A stretch of DNA of 64,000 nucleotides from Pedobacter sp. HDW13 (GTDB taxonomy: Bacteria > Bacteroidota > Bacteroidia > Sphingobacteriales > Sphingobacteriaceae), in NCBI RefSeq assembly GCF_011303555.1, contig NZ_CP049868.1:3596001-3660000 (forward strand). The letters run 5' to 3'. Positions 9,140 to 19,134 of the stretch are shown here, in pieces. Each line of letters starts with the position of its first letter. Positions within the stretch are counted from its first letter, which is position 1. The translations under genes and the position numbers were made by a program. The notes under the pieces were generated by a model. It searched no databases, was not told where the DNA came from, and saw only the letters and a program-made list of their open reading frames with translations.

Positions 9140-10741
9140 TTAGTTTTTTGCAATGCCTAATTTAGAAAACACCAAAAACAGCATTACCATGATGATGAGT
9201 AGAAGGGCATTAACCCAGTGGCGGTTTTTCCATGGTTTTAAATCTACAACGCCTTTGTCCTGGGGTAAATAAGCAGTTTGCATGGGGTAAAACCAGCCAA
9301 TTAAGAGCATAATTACGGTTGTCGAAATGAAAAGTAAAGCCAGTACATGTAAGAAGTGAATACCCGTATCAAAAAATATTTGAGTAAGGATGTAGCCGAA
9401 CAGGCAAAATATGAGCCCTATCTTCGCAGCAATTGGAGGCACTCTTTTGGTTACGAAACCAACAAACATAATGGTAAAGATAGGAATGCTGAAAGCTGCA
9501 TTCATTTTCTGCATAAAGGTGTAAAAATTATCATTAGAGAAAATAATCAGCGGTGCAATAAACATGGCGAGTAAAGAAGCAAACATTTCAAATCTTTTTG
9601 AATTTCTGAGCAGGCTTTTTTCTGTAACCGTTGTGCCTTTTTTTTCTTTATAAGGTTTATAAAGGTTTAGGATAAATAAAGTACTGGCACTGTTAAGGCC
9701 TGGAGAAAAAGAAGTAATTGCGGCTCCGAAAATAACTGCGGCAATAAATCCGCTAAGGATGGGCGGAGATACATCACTTACTACCATTGAAAACACTTCA
9801 GTGGTATTTTGTACCTTACTGTACATATGAACGGCAATAATTCCGGGTAATATAAAAAGGAGTGGGCCAAGTAGTTTTCCTGCGCAGGCAAGGGCAATAC
9901 CTTTCTGGCTGGTTTTTAGATCAGAGGAGGCAAGAGCTTGTTGAACAATAACCTGTTCAGTACCCCAATAAAAGAGATTCATCAGAATCATTCCGGTAAA
10001 GATTGTTGAAAAAGGTATTGCATCGGTTGATGTACCTATTGAATTAAAATGTTCTGTTTTTGAATTAAGGATAGTGTGTATTCCTTGTTGAAGATTACCA
10101 TGGCCAACATGGCTTAATCCGAAGTAAGCCAATAACAATGCACCGGTAAACATACATATCCCCAAAACAAGATCGGAGATTACAATTGCCTTTAAACCTC
10201 CTAAAATAGAGTACAAACTGCCAACAAGACCAATACACCAAACCAGTATCCAGATACTACCTGTGTAACTAATGTGCCATACGTCTGAAAAGTGAAATAA
10301 GCCATTTAACGCAACAGCGCCACTATAGAGCACAATTGGTAACAGGTTCACCATATAGCTGATCAGAAATATGAAGGAAACCAGTTTCTTTGTCGCTGGG
10401 TCATACCTGTTTTCCAAAAAATCTGGAGTGGTAGACATGGCTCCCTTCAGATAGACCGGAATTACGAATTCAGATACAATCAGCATCGCAAAAACAGAGC
10501 TAACTCCCCAGGCCATTACTGTCATGTTGTTTATATAAACCGATTCACTGCTGCCAACGAACTCAGCGGCGCTGATATTGGTGAAAAACAATGCACTGCC
10601 AACGGCAGTAAAACTTAATGTACGGTTAGCCAGAAAAAGGCCTGTTGAGGTTGTTATCTTATGCCTTCTGGTTTTGAACCAGGAAATCAGACCAACCAGG
10701 AAAGTGACTACAAGAAAAGTAATGAAGGCAATGGAGTTCAT
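9140..10741 (-). CDS. Sodium:solute symporter (SSS family, SglT-like)
   Basis: A 533-residue inner-membrane protein with about 13-14 hydrophobic segments. It has the SSS landmarks 'FFTNISAAEFVGSSESVY' (TM2 sodium/substrate segment), 'GGLKAIVISDLVLG' after TM5, and 'AAVIFGAAITSFSPGLNSASTLF' (TM8-9 with the conserved Ser residues of the Na+ site). SSS members import sugars, sialic acid or other small solutes with Na+. It starts 9 bp after the stop of the GntR regulator gene, so the two form an operon, and it lies downstream of SusC/SusD and two glycosidase-like genes. A role in importing the sugar released by that locus is likely. The exact substrate is unknown. Confidence 0.93.
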   Translation of the reverse strand: MNSIAFITFLVVTFLVGLISWFKTRRHKITTSTGLFLANRTLSFTAVGSALFFTNISAAEFVGSSESVYINNMTVMAWGVSSVFAMLIVSEFVIPVYLKGAMSTTPDFLENRYDPATKKLVSFIFLISYMVNLLPIVLYSGAVALNGLFHFSDVWHISYTGSIWILVWCIGLVGSLYSILGGLKAIVISDLVLGICMFTGALLLAYFGLSHVGHGNLQQGIHTILNSKTEHFNSIGTSTDAIPFSTIFTGMILMNLFYWGTEQVIVQQALASSDLKTSQKGIALACAGKLLGPLLFILPGIIAVHMYSKVQNTTEVFSMVVSDVSPPILSGFIAAVIFGAAITSFSPGLNSASTLFILNLYKPYKEKKGTTVTEKSLLRNSKRFEMFASLLAMFIAPLIIFSNDNFYTFMQKMNAAFSIPIFTIMFVGFVTKRVPPIAAKIGLIFCLFGYILTQIFFDTGIHFLHVLALLFISTTVIMLLIGWFYPMQTAYLPQDKGVVDLKPWKNRHWVNALLLIIMVMLFLVFSKLGIAKN

Positions 10742-10750
10742 TGGAGCTGA

Positions 10751-11767
10751 TTATAAGGATTTTCTTCTGATCAATACTGTAGGGATAATTTCTTGCACTT
10801 TCTCTTTTTTCAAAATGGCCTGTGCTACTTTTTTGCCCATCAACGAGAAATCTGCTGAATAAGTGGTAAGACCACCACCAACAATCTCTTTAACAATTTC
10901 ATCGTTATGAGATAAGATACCTATGTCTTCTCCAATTTCTAAGTGCTTTATTTCACAGTCCTTCATGATTTTCCATATCTCAGAATTGTCCAACGTGAAA
11001 TAAACTTTGCCTTTCTCCACACTGCCGGGTTTGTATTCATTTAGTATCCTGGTATTTACTTTGAAATCTTTGGCGAATTTTTTAAAGGATTTAATAATTT
11101 CAATAGGATCCAGTGAGCCTGGCGTATGAAAAAGAATCATTTCATCGAATTTCATTATTGTTTCTGCAAGTTCAGAAAGTACCTTATAAGTGGATTGCTC
11201 AAATTCTTGGGTAATGAAATTAAATTCACCTTCTAAGGGTTCATATCGATCAAACATGATAAGTTTGTTGCCAGGCAGGGTTTCCAGCAGCTGCTTTGTT
11301 TTTGGGTGGGGAATCGGCGAGATAACATACACACCATACTTCCCTTTAATCATGTCAAGCATCGTTTCAAACACGGTAATGTTACCATGGTGAAAAAACA
11401 CATCAATATGTACGTTCGGCCCAAGTTCATTTCTGAAATTTCTATAGAACTGCTCCTGAAAAGAGTCAATGAGGTACATAAGCAGGGCTACCTTAAGCGT
11501 TTGTTCTGTGTCGTCATTTGCTACAAAATACCCGAGTCTGCTTTTAGATTCTACTATTCCCCGGCTAATCAGCTCTCTGTAACCTTTCATAATCGTTTCC
11601 CTTGCAAAGCCCAAATTTTTGATCAATACACTTATCGAAGGGAGTGGGGCGCCTTTTGAGATAATTTTTTCATCGATCGCATTAATGATGCCCTGAACAA
11701 ACTGTTCATGTTTGGAATAGGATGGTATTTCTTCGAGTTCTTGAATCTTTTCAAAAATAGTGAGCAT
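10751..11767 (-). CDS. GntR-type HTH regulator with sugar-binding (PBP-like) sensor domain
   Basis: A 338-residue cytoplasmic transcription factor. Residues about 15-85 form a GntR winged helix: 'IINAIDEKIISKGAPLPSISVLIKNLGFARETIMKGYRELISRGIVESKSRLGYFV'. Residues about 90-335 resemble a LacI/periplasmic-binding-type sensor ('KVALLMYLIDSFQEQFY', 'GKYGVYVISPIPHPKTKQLLETLPGNKLIMFDR', 'DIGILSHNDEIVKEIVGGGLTTYSADFSLMGKKVAQAIL'). This domain pair is common in Bacteroidota sugar loci. It is transcribed with the symporter (9-bp gap), so it probably senses the imported sugar and controls this locus. Its operator is not identified. Confidence 0.9.
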   Translation of the reverse strand: MLTIFEKIQELEEIPSYSKHEQFVQGIINAIDEKIISKGAPLPSISVLIKNLGFARETIMKGYRELISRGIVESKSRLGYFVANDDTEQTLKVALLMYLIDSFQEQFYRNFRNELGPNVHIDVFFHHGNITVFETMLDMIKGKYGVYVISPIPHPKTKQLLETLPGNKLIMFDRYEPLEGEFNFITQEFEQSTYKVLSELAETIMKFDEMILFHTPGSLDPIEIIKSFKKFAKDFKVNTRILNEYKPGSVEKGKVYFTLDNSEIWKIMKDCEIKHLEIGEDIGILSHNDEIVKEIVGGGLTTYSADFSLMGKKVAQAILKKEKVQEIIPTVLIRRKSL

Positions 11768-11967
11768 ATCGGAACGGTTGGTATGGATTAATTATTTACA
11801 GATGAAACTTGTTTCTAGTTATTTTTTACAGGTATATAAGTTTTATCTAAATCATTGCTAGGTAGTGAAAATCATTAAAACTAAGGTATTTTTTTATAAA
11901 TGTTCTTTGTTTTTACATGTTTATTTCAAATTGGACTTAAGTGGAAATTATTGAAGCGAGAATAACG

Positions 11968-12001
11968 GAAGGAATGATCTGCCATAGCAAACCATTCCTT
12001 C
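11968..12001 (-). terminator. Possible hairpin after the SusD gene
   Basis: GAAGGAATG (11968-11976) can pair with CATTCCTTC (11993-12001) around a 16-nt loop, starting 10 nt after the SusD stop at 12011. The following minus-strand sequence is only moderately T-rich, so termination is uncertain. It would separate susD from the gntR-symporter pair. Confidence 0.4.
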
Positions 12002-12010
12002 AATTTAATT

Positions 12011-13672
12011 TTAATAGCCCGGGTTCTGGTTTAGCTTGGTCCGGTTAATTTCACTTTTGGGGATAGGCAGCAAATAATGTTGGGGCTTAAATACCCTTGT
12101 TTGTACCTGGGTATAGTTGTAATTCTTGCTGGCATTACCATTTTTAGTGATTATTACACCCATTAATGGTTTGTTTTCGGTTATACTGGCAATTTTCCAT
12201 CTACGCACATCATAATAACGGTGCCCTTCCAAACAGAGTTCAATCTGTCTTTCATTTCTGATTTTATTTTCAAGGTTTGTACCTGCTAAGGTGCTCGGAA
12301 GCTTGTTTTTTATGCCTGCTCTTTCCCTAATCAAATCCAAATATTGAATTGCTGTGCCATTATTGCCAAGATAAAACTGGGCTTCGGCATAGTTCAGGTA
12401 AATTTCGCTTAACCGGCTAATAACCCAGAATTTATTGGTTTGGGTTTCGTTATTGAAGTTATAGGTGGTATCGCAATATTTTCTAAAGGTATAGCGGGTA
12501 ACACTATTGTTCCATTTGTCCCAGCCCTGGGGCGAGTCTAATCCGCCCTCATAAAATTCAGCTGCATTGGTGCTCCCCACATTGTATCTGTCTTTAAAAA
12601 ATTCAGGCTTCCCGTATGGCCTTCCATCATAAACGATATCATGATAAAAGCGAGGATCGCGATTGAGGTAAGGCTGCTGCGGATTGTAACCTGAGCTCGG
12701 ATCGGTGATGTCTTTACCGTCCAGTGTTCCAAATGCATCTACCAGGTTTTGGCTCGGGGCAAACGAAGCCCATCCATGGTATCCACTGGCAGATAAAAAC
12801 ATTTCTACCCCCTGGAAAGCGCTCCACATATACTTTTTATTGGTTAACCGCACCATAATCAGTTCTGAATTTTTAGTTGTAAAAAGATCAGCATAATTCC
12901 CCTTAAATAGTTGAAAAGGCAGATCGATTACTGCTTTGGCTGCATCCGAGGCTCTTTTCCATTTCGCCAGATCGTTAGTTGTATTCCACTGTGGACTGGC
13001 TGCATATAAAAGAACTGTAGACTTTAATGCAAGCGCTGCGGCAGTAGTAACCCTGCCGTAAGTAGTTGAACTTTGTTTTTTTAACAGTTCTGAAGCTTTG
13101 TCCAACTCATCAGAGATGAAATTTGAACATTCATCATAGCTGCTGCGGCTGATTTCAAAGCTACTGTTCAGATCAAAGGGTTGTTTGATTAGGGGAACAC
13201 CTCCATAATCCCTGATCAATTTGAAATAGGCATATGCCCTTAAATAGGTTACTTCACCTTTTAATCTGTCGCGTAGTGCTGCATCACCTGGAACATTATC
13301 AATCTTCGATAAAAAAATATTACAGTTCTGAATAATGCCATAGGTTGGGGCCCAGATGTCAAAATTCCCCAGATTGTCTGGTGTCAAAGTACCTGAATTC
13401 ATCACCGATGCATTGTAATCGTCAAATTTGTTGTACGCTTCATCACTGGCTGAAGATAAAGCCCATGTCCTGTTGGTGGTATTATCCCAGTTGTGTTCAG
13501 CATTGGGCAGGATGTTATAGAGATTATTTGTGAAAGCTTCTGCAAGACTTAAATCATTCCATACCGATTGATCTGTATAAGAATCAAGTGGTGTTTTATT
13601 TAAGACATCCTTTTTGCAGGAAGTCATTATAGCGCATAGGATATAACAACAGATGAGTATTTTATTTTTCAT
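12011..13672 (-). CDS. SusD/RagB family lipoprotein
   Basis: A 553-residue surface lipoprotein with signal and lipobox ('CCYILCAIMTSCKKD', Cys at 19). It shows the family's order: 'LNKTPLDSYTDQSVWNDLSLAEAFTNNLYNIL', the TPR-like 'DRLKGEVTYLRAYAYFKLIRDYGGVPLI', 'YLNYAEAQFYLGN', 'IRNERQIELCLEGHRYYDVRRWK' and the terminal 'HYLLPIPKSEINRTKLNQNPGY'. It partners the SusC encoded 11 bp upstream and would capture the glycan at the cell surface. The length is normal and the frame intact, even though its partner susC reads with a frameshift. Confidence 0.95.
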   Translation of the reverse strand: MKNKILICCYILCAIMTSCKKDVLNKTPLDSYTDQSVWNDLSLAEAFTNNLYNILPNAEHNWDNTTNRTWALSSASDEAYNKFDDYNASVMNSGTLTPDNLGNFDIWAPTYGIIQNCNIFLSKIDNVPGDAALRDRLKGEVTYLRAYAYFKLIRDYGGVPLIKQPFDLNSSFEISRSSYDECSNFISDELDKASELLKKQSSTTYGRVTTAAALALKSTVLLYAASPQWNTTNDLAKWKRASDAAKAVIDLPFQLFKGNYADLFTTKNSELIMVRLTNKKYMWSAFQGVEMFLSASGYHGWASFAPSQNLVDAFGTLDGKDITDPSSGYNPQQPYLNRDPRFYHDIVYDGRPYGKPEFFKDRYNVGSTNAAEFYEGGLDSPQGWDKWNNSVTRYTFRKYCDTTYNFNNETQTNKFWVISRLSEIYLNYAEAQFYLGNNGTAIQYLDLIRERAGIKNKLPSTLAGTNLENKIRNERQIELCLEGHRYYDVRRWKIASITENKPLMGVIITKNGNASKNYNYTQVQTRVFKPQHYLLPIPKSEINRTKLNQNPGY

Positions 13673-13683
13673 ATTTGTCGTTT

Positions 13684-16600
13684 TTATAAATTAACATTTA
13701 AACCAAATCTAAAAATGCGGGTTTGTGGATAGTTGATCCCCGTGATATTATTAGTTTCGGGGTCGACACCATATTTCTTCATGCTGTCAAATGAAAATAG
13801 GTTGGTGGCCCCGGCAAATACCTTTACCGCACCGATGCCATATTTTTCGAAGGTAACCTCAGGCAAGGCATAAGAAAGCTCAATGGTTTTTAATCGCAAA
13901 AATGCAGCATTTCGCAACCAGAAATCAGCAGATGTTGAGTTTCGGGGATCATTGGCGTTAAATGCTTTTGGAAATTCTGCATTAGGATTATCGGGGGTCC
14001 AGCGTCCATTGTAGAGGTAGGATGGAGGTGCTACGAGCGAGCCTTGTGATTGTGGTAGTATCATTTGCTTGGCCATAGCCTGTCCCGACCAAACCAAATT
14101 AAGGGCAATACCTTTGTATTCAGCTCCCATCAATAGCCCATACATGATCTTTGGTGTAGCTGATTCAGGTACCCTGACTCTATCATCACTGGTAATATTT
14201 CCGTCTCCACTTTTGTCAATCAACCAGAGATCGCCTGGTTTTGCGCCCGGCATGTGAGGAGAGTTGTCTACCTGGCCCTGGGTATGGTAGATACCATTGG
14301 TCTGGTATACTAACCAGGAATCAATTGCATAACCAGTTGATTTTTGCCATTCAGGGATGTTAGGTGATTCGTCACGGAAAATGATCTTACTCTTGGCATA
14401 AGTAAAATTGGCTCCGAAATTATACTTGAAAGTACTCCTGTTTTCGTTATAGTTGATGGAAAAGTCAATACCCTTGTTTAATGATTTGCCAATGTTTTCA
14501 GCAGGGAGTGATAGTCCTGTATATTGTGGTACGGAAGCATTGCGCTGTGCCAGAATATCTTTCCTTAAGAAGCGGAAAGCATCAAAGGTAATGTTCAACC
14601 TGTTAGACAAAAATGCAGCATCGAATCCGATGTTTCTGGTATCCTGCTTTTCCCATGTAATATTAGGATTAGGCGTTGCAGAAAGATAAAGGTTTTTCAC
14701 CTCGGTATAGTCATCACCAAAGTAAGTGTAATAAATAGGATTGTTTACTAACTGGTATCGGGTTACATATAGGTACTGAGCCACGGCATCGCTACCCATT
14801 AAGCCCCAAGAGGCGCGTAATTTTAACTGGTCTATACCTTTAATATTGTCCTTAAAGAAACCTTCTTCAGAAATTTTCCAGCCTAAAGATATTGCAGGGA
14901 ATAGCCCCCATCTTTTGTCTGTTGGGAAATTAAAGGAGCCATTGTAGCGAAAAGAGGCCTCAGCAAGATATTTATTCTTATACGTATAAGCCAGCCTTCC
15001 CAAATAGCTTTCGCGTGCATCCTGAGAAGCCGAACCTGTTGCATTCTGATCAACGGCACTTCCGGTGAATAGCTGGTCAAGTTGGTTACTCAACAAATCT
15101 CTACGGTAAGCGTATGTTCTGTTCCATTTGCTTACTGTTTGCTCAAATCCTGCAAATGCATTGATGCTATGGTTGCCGAATTGATGGTCATAAGCCATTT
15201 TAATGAAATAGGTATTTTGATTCGATAACTGGGCGTCCTGCGCCAGGCTCAGAATACTGGTGCTGGCTCTCTGGTTACTATAGGTTTTGCTCGCAGCATC
15301 GTAAGTATAGGCATCCCAGGGCTGGCGGAATGTTTTTTGTTCAACATATTTATAGTCAAAGGCAGCATAGCCGTTTAAAGACAAGCCTTTAAGGATATAG
15401 GGCAGTTTCAGGTCAAATCCAAGGGTAGGGTTTACCGTGTAATAATTGGTGTGGTCATAACCAGGCAATGAAGAGGTCATTATTGCCGGATTTCTACCAT
15501 TTGATATACCGGCATTGATATACCCGTTAGGCCAGTATACCGGTAAGAAAGGGTACATACTTACCGCTTCATGTAAGGTTTGACTTAAAGAAACCACTGG
15601 ATTGTTCTTGTCTTCCTTGCGGGCGGCTATGTCCAGGTTAACTTTCAGGTTTGGTGAAATAGTGGCATCAATGTTCGAACGGATATTGAACTGTTTAAAC
15701 CGTTGTTCGCTATTCCTTAGGTTACTCTGTTGATCGAGGGTTTGTCCGGAAAAAAAATATTTGACCTGTTCACCTCCACCCTGTACAGAAATCGAATGGT
15801 TGTTCTGTGGTGCATTTTTTCTGAATACCGCATCCATCCAATCTGTGCTGGTATAGTTTGGATCATTACCTGCTTTATATTTGTCGATTTCACTTTGTGC
15901 ATAAGGTGCGGTATTCCCCTGGTTAAGGTTTAGCTCATTAAAGTAAGTCATGTATTCCCATGCGTTAACGCGGTGGGTAAACCTGGTTAACTGTTGGATA
16001 CTGTATGAGCCGTTATAGTGGATTGCAGCTTTACCAGTTTTACCTCTTTTAGTGGTGATTAAGATAACACCATTGGCTGACCTCACCCCATAAATAGCTG
16101 CCGAAGCATCTTTTAAGACTGTAATATTCTCAATGTCATCTGGATTAATGCGATTTAAATCCCTATCCGGGATTCCATCAACAACAATCAACGGGCTGGT
16201 ACCCCCACCAAAAGAGTTCAATCCCCTGATCAATAAACTGGCCCCATCTGCTCCAGGCTCTCCGGAGCGGTTATTGGTAATTAATCCAGGTACCCTTCCG
16301 GCTAAGGAATTAGAAACAGAAGGCGAAGCATTTTGAAGTACCTGTTCTCCTTTTACAGTACTCACAGCGCCTACAACGTCTGCTTTTTTACGCGTACCGT
16401 AGCCAACTACTACCACTTCATTTAAATCAGCGTCTTTACTTTTGAGGACAACATCAATTGTAGCGGAACCAGTTACTTTGCGTTCCTGGGTGATGAAACC
16501 TATGTAACTAAAGACTAAGATAGCCTGGTCATTGGGTGAGGTAATGCTGTAATTACCATCATTGTCGGTTGTGGTACCATTGTTTGCATCTTTTATTTTT

Positions 16601-16847
16601 ATGCTCACCCTGGCAATGGCAGGCCTTTTTCATCGGTTACCTTACCTTTAATTTTAAGGATGTTGATGGCGGGTTCAGGGCCTGGGCTAAGTATTTTATA
16701 TGCTGTTGGAAGATGACCACGGGCAGAGAGCCTTGCGTTCGCCTGGCTAAAAACAACCAAAGCAATTAGTGCTGTGAAAGGTAAGGCGGGTGATAATTTG
16801 GGAAAGCGAAGCCATAGCAAAAGCCTGGCTTTTGAATTTAAATTCAT
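13684..16847 (-). pseudogene. SusC/RagA TonB-dependent transporter, frameshifted near the N-terminus
   Basis: Two frames join into one 1054-residue SusC. The first 80 codons (16847 to 16605) give the export signal and the start of the carboxypeptidase-regulatory-like domain, ending 'KGKVTDEKGLPLPG' and then a stop. The next frame continues at 16608 with 'VSIKIKDANNGTTTDNDGNYSI', exactly the expected continuation, then the SusC linker 'DADLNEVVVVGYGTRKKADVVGAVS', plug ('SLLIRGLNSFGG', 'PLIVVDGIPDRDLNRINPDDIENITVLKDASAAIYGVRSANGVILITTKRGK') and beta-barrel to the terminal 'TRIFRFGLNVNL'. One base is missing in a run now read as three (16608-16610). The 974-codon part alone would lack an export signal. 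Either the gene is broken or the sequence has a one-base error. It is transcribed with susD. Confidence 0.9.
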
Positions 16848-17066
16848 ATTTTTGAAAACTTAGGGTTAAAAAATTATGTCGATTACTCAATCTGGCTAAT
16901 GGTAACCTTTAGATTTGCCGGATGGTGCTACGAACACTTTCCGGCTTTTTATTAACTGGTTACCCGACTGTTCTTTTTTATACTTGTATCTTTCTGTTCA
17001 TCTTTTTTTAGTTGTAAGGTTTATAATTTGGTTATTTATTTATCTTCTTCATTGATAGCTTTTTCC

Positions 17067-19127
17067 TTATAATTTTATTTGAATGGTGCTGCCTTCTGTA
17101 ATGGAGTAGGAGGTATGGCTACCGTTTGTTTTAGTTACAGTTATCTTAATTTTCTTGCCGGCTAACCTTTCTATTTTCAAGTCGAAAACGGTATTAAAAG
17201 CATTGATATTCCGCAGAGAGATTTGTTTCCAGGCTTCAGGTAGCCTTGGTGAGCAGTTAAAGCTGTCGAATCCAGTTGGCCGCATGCCGAATACCCCTTC
17301 AGTAAATATCCTGCAGTATAAGCCGCTTTCTGCCGAAAGGTGTCTTTGATTACCTTCAGGATAGGCTTCTACCGGATAGGGAACATGTTCGCCCAAAAGT
17401 CTTCGGCGCGAGTAATATTGAAGGAATTTCATTGCCTGATCGGTTGCACCTGCCTGAAGTACACCCCGAAGTCCATAAAGGGTAGAACGGTCCCAAAAAG
17501 TTTCCTTTCCAGCCTCGGTTGCCAAACCATCAACGGTCCAGAGCTGGGGGGAAAATAGGGCAGAAATGGTTCCTTTACTGCGATTGTAAATCCCCATGGC
17601 AAGGGGCATACTGATCCAGGCGCGTAATGTGCTATTGGTCTCGTAGTATTTGTAGGTATCGAAACCCGCTAGGTTAGCTCCAAAATACTTCTCGATATTA
17701 CCTTTGAGTTCATTTGCACGCTTGGAATATTCATTAATCTGTTTTTGTGGCAAATGCAATTGCCCGGCTAACATCGCTGCCGATACCAGCGCATCATAAT
17801 ACAAACAGTTGGTAGAAAGATTTGCTTTACCTGAAGGGAATCTGCCTTCCAGTTCATCACTTTGCGATTCGACCACGCCTTGCTTATTGATATGTCTGCT
17901 ATTATATTCCAGACACCAGCTGATTAGCGGCCACAACACTTTCGCCGAGTCGGCTTTACCATAAGCAAGCGCAAATCTTGAAGCGCCATAAGCGATCATG
18001 GCCTGGTCACCACGATCTCCGGCACCTTTCCATACTGCATCTCCTTCTGCTACAATAGAGCTGGGTAAGGGATGGTATTCAGGGTTCATATAAGCGGCAA
18101 ACATCCGGTAGCAGTTCATTGCAGAGAGAATGCCAACACTATCGCCCGAAAAGGCAAAATAAGGGCTGATGTATTCAGCCTGATCGTTTGCCCATATTGC
18201 CGCATAATATTCAAGACCTCCCGGACCGTGTAAATATCCGCGTTTGGTCTTGAAGATACTTTCTGTAGCCCTTATTTTTGCAAAAGCAAAGGCAGTATTT
18301 AAAATCGTATCTGGAGTTTCCAATTGTAGGGGAGAGAGGATGTTGCTGATGCGTTTAATCCGCTCATTCTCTTCTGCTACAGGGTCTATGGTAAGTGGCT
18401 TTTCGGGGTGATCTGTAGCAAAATAACAAACTGAAAAAACAGTAGACTGGCCTGGCGCAAGAATACGGCTGCCTTCATTAACCGTTTTCATTACTATGGT
18501 ATGTGGCGATGATTTGCTTTGTAAGGTATCGGTTGTAACGCTGCGGACGAGCTTTTCCATAGAAACCCTTACCGCTTTATCGCTGGTATTGCGCAAAACA
18601 AATTTTTCAACCGCCATAGGTTTTTCTACCGATGGAAAAAGGCTGCGTTCAATCTCAACCCCATTAGCTGTTCCCGCATCAGCTGTGATACGCATAAGGC
18701 TATGGTGGTTAATTTTTTTTGGGACAAATGCCAAATTGCCCCTTTGGTCACGCCTGGAAATATCCATTTTCAAAAGCCTGTTGTTGATATAAATCTGTGG
18801 CAGTTCATTATCCTGGAAAGTATAAGTGATATGGCTTCTGGTTTCATCTGGCAGCATCCTGAATGTGGGGAAAACTACTTTACGGATTATTCTTAAAACA
18901 CCGGCGGTGTCAATCCGGTAATCTATCCACAACGAAACCTTTTCTGCTGACATTTCGATGTGATCAGCATGAGGCAGGCTTTTGTTTGTTTGCCAGGTTA
19001 TACTCCCATTAGGTTGTATAGCCCACCTGTCTTTTTGCTCAGGCAGGGATATCTGCTGGCTATAGAGCTTTAAACTGGCAACAAAGAGCATTGAGGTTAG
19101 TAAGGCTTTATTTTTTAGGGCTTTCAT
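17067..19127 (-). CDS. Secreted six-hairpin glycosidase-like protein
   Basis: A 686-residue exported protein (signal 1-23, 'LFVASLKLYSQ'). Residues about 25-255 are beta-rich and resemble the N-terminal domain of clan (alpha/alpha)6 glycosidases. Residues about 270-600 look like the helical barrel ('FAFAKIRATESIFKTKRGYLHGPGGLEYYAAIWANDQAEYISPYFAFSGDSVG', 'GDAVWKGAGDRGDQAMIAYGASRFALAYG', 'TFWDRSTLYGLRGVLQAGATDQAMKFLQYYSRRRLLGEHVPYPVEAYPEGNQRHLSAESGLYCRIFTEGVFGM'). Possible acids are the Asp/Glu of 'ANDQAEY' and the Glu of 'AYPEGNQRHLSAES', but this is a guess. I cannot name a GH family. It follows a related but broken gene by 7 bp and lies upstream of susC. Confidence 0.75.
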   Translation of the reverse strand: MKALKNKALLTSMLFVASLKLYSQQISLPEQKDRWAIQPNGSITWQTNKSLPHADHIEMSAEKVSLWIDYRIDTAGVLRIIRKVVFPTFRMLPDETRSHITYTFQDNELPQIYINNRLLKMDISRRDQRGNLAFVPKKINHHSLMRITADAGTANGVEIERSLFPSVEKPMAVEKFVLRNTSDKAVRVSMEKLVRSVTTDTLQSKSSPHTIVMKTVNEGSRILAPGQSTVFSVCYFATDHPEKPLTIDPVAEENERIKRISNILSPLQLETPDTILNTAFAFAKIRATESIFKTKRGYLHGPGGLEYYAAIWANDQAEYISPYFAFSGDSVGILSAMNCYRMFAAYMNPEYHPLPSSIVAEGDAVWKGAGDRGDQAMIAYGASRFALAYGKADSAKVLWPLISWCLEYNSRHINKQGVVESQSDELEGRFPSGKANLSTNCLYYDALVSAAMLAGQLHLPQKQINEYSKRANELKGNIEKYFGANLAGFDTYKYYETNSTLRAWISMPLAMGIYNRSKGTISALFSPQLWTVDGLATEAGKETFWDRSTLYGLRGVLQAGATDQAMKFLQYYSRRRLLGEHVPYPVEAYPEGNQRHLSAESGLYCRIFTEGVFGMRPTGFDSFNCSPRLPEAWKQISLRNINAFNTVFDLKIERLAGKKIKITVTKTNGSHTSYSITEGSTIQIKL

Positions 19128-19134
19128 TCGGGTT

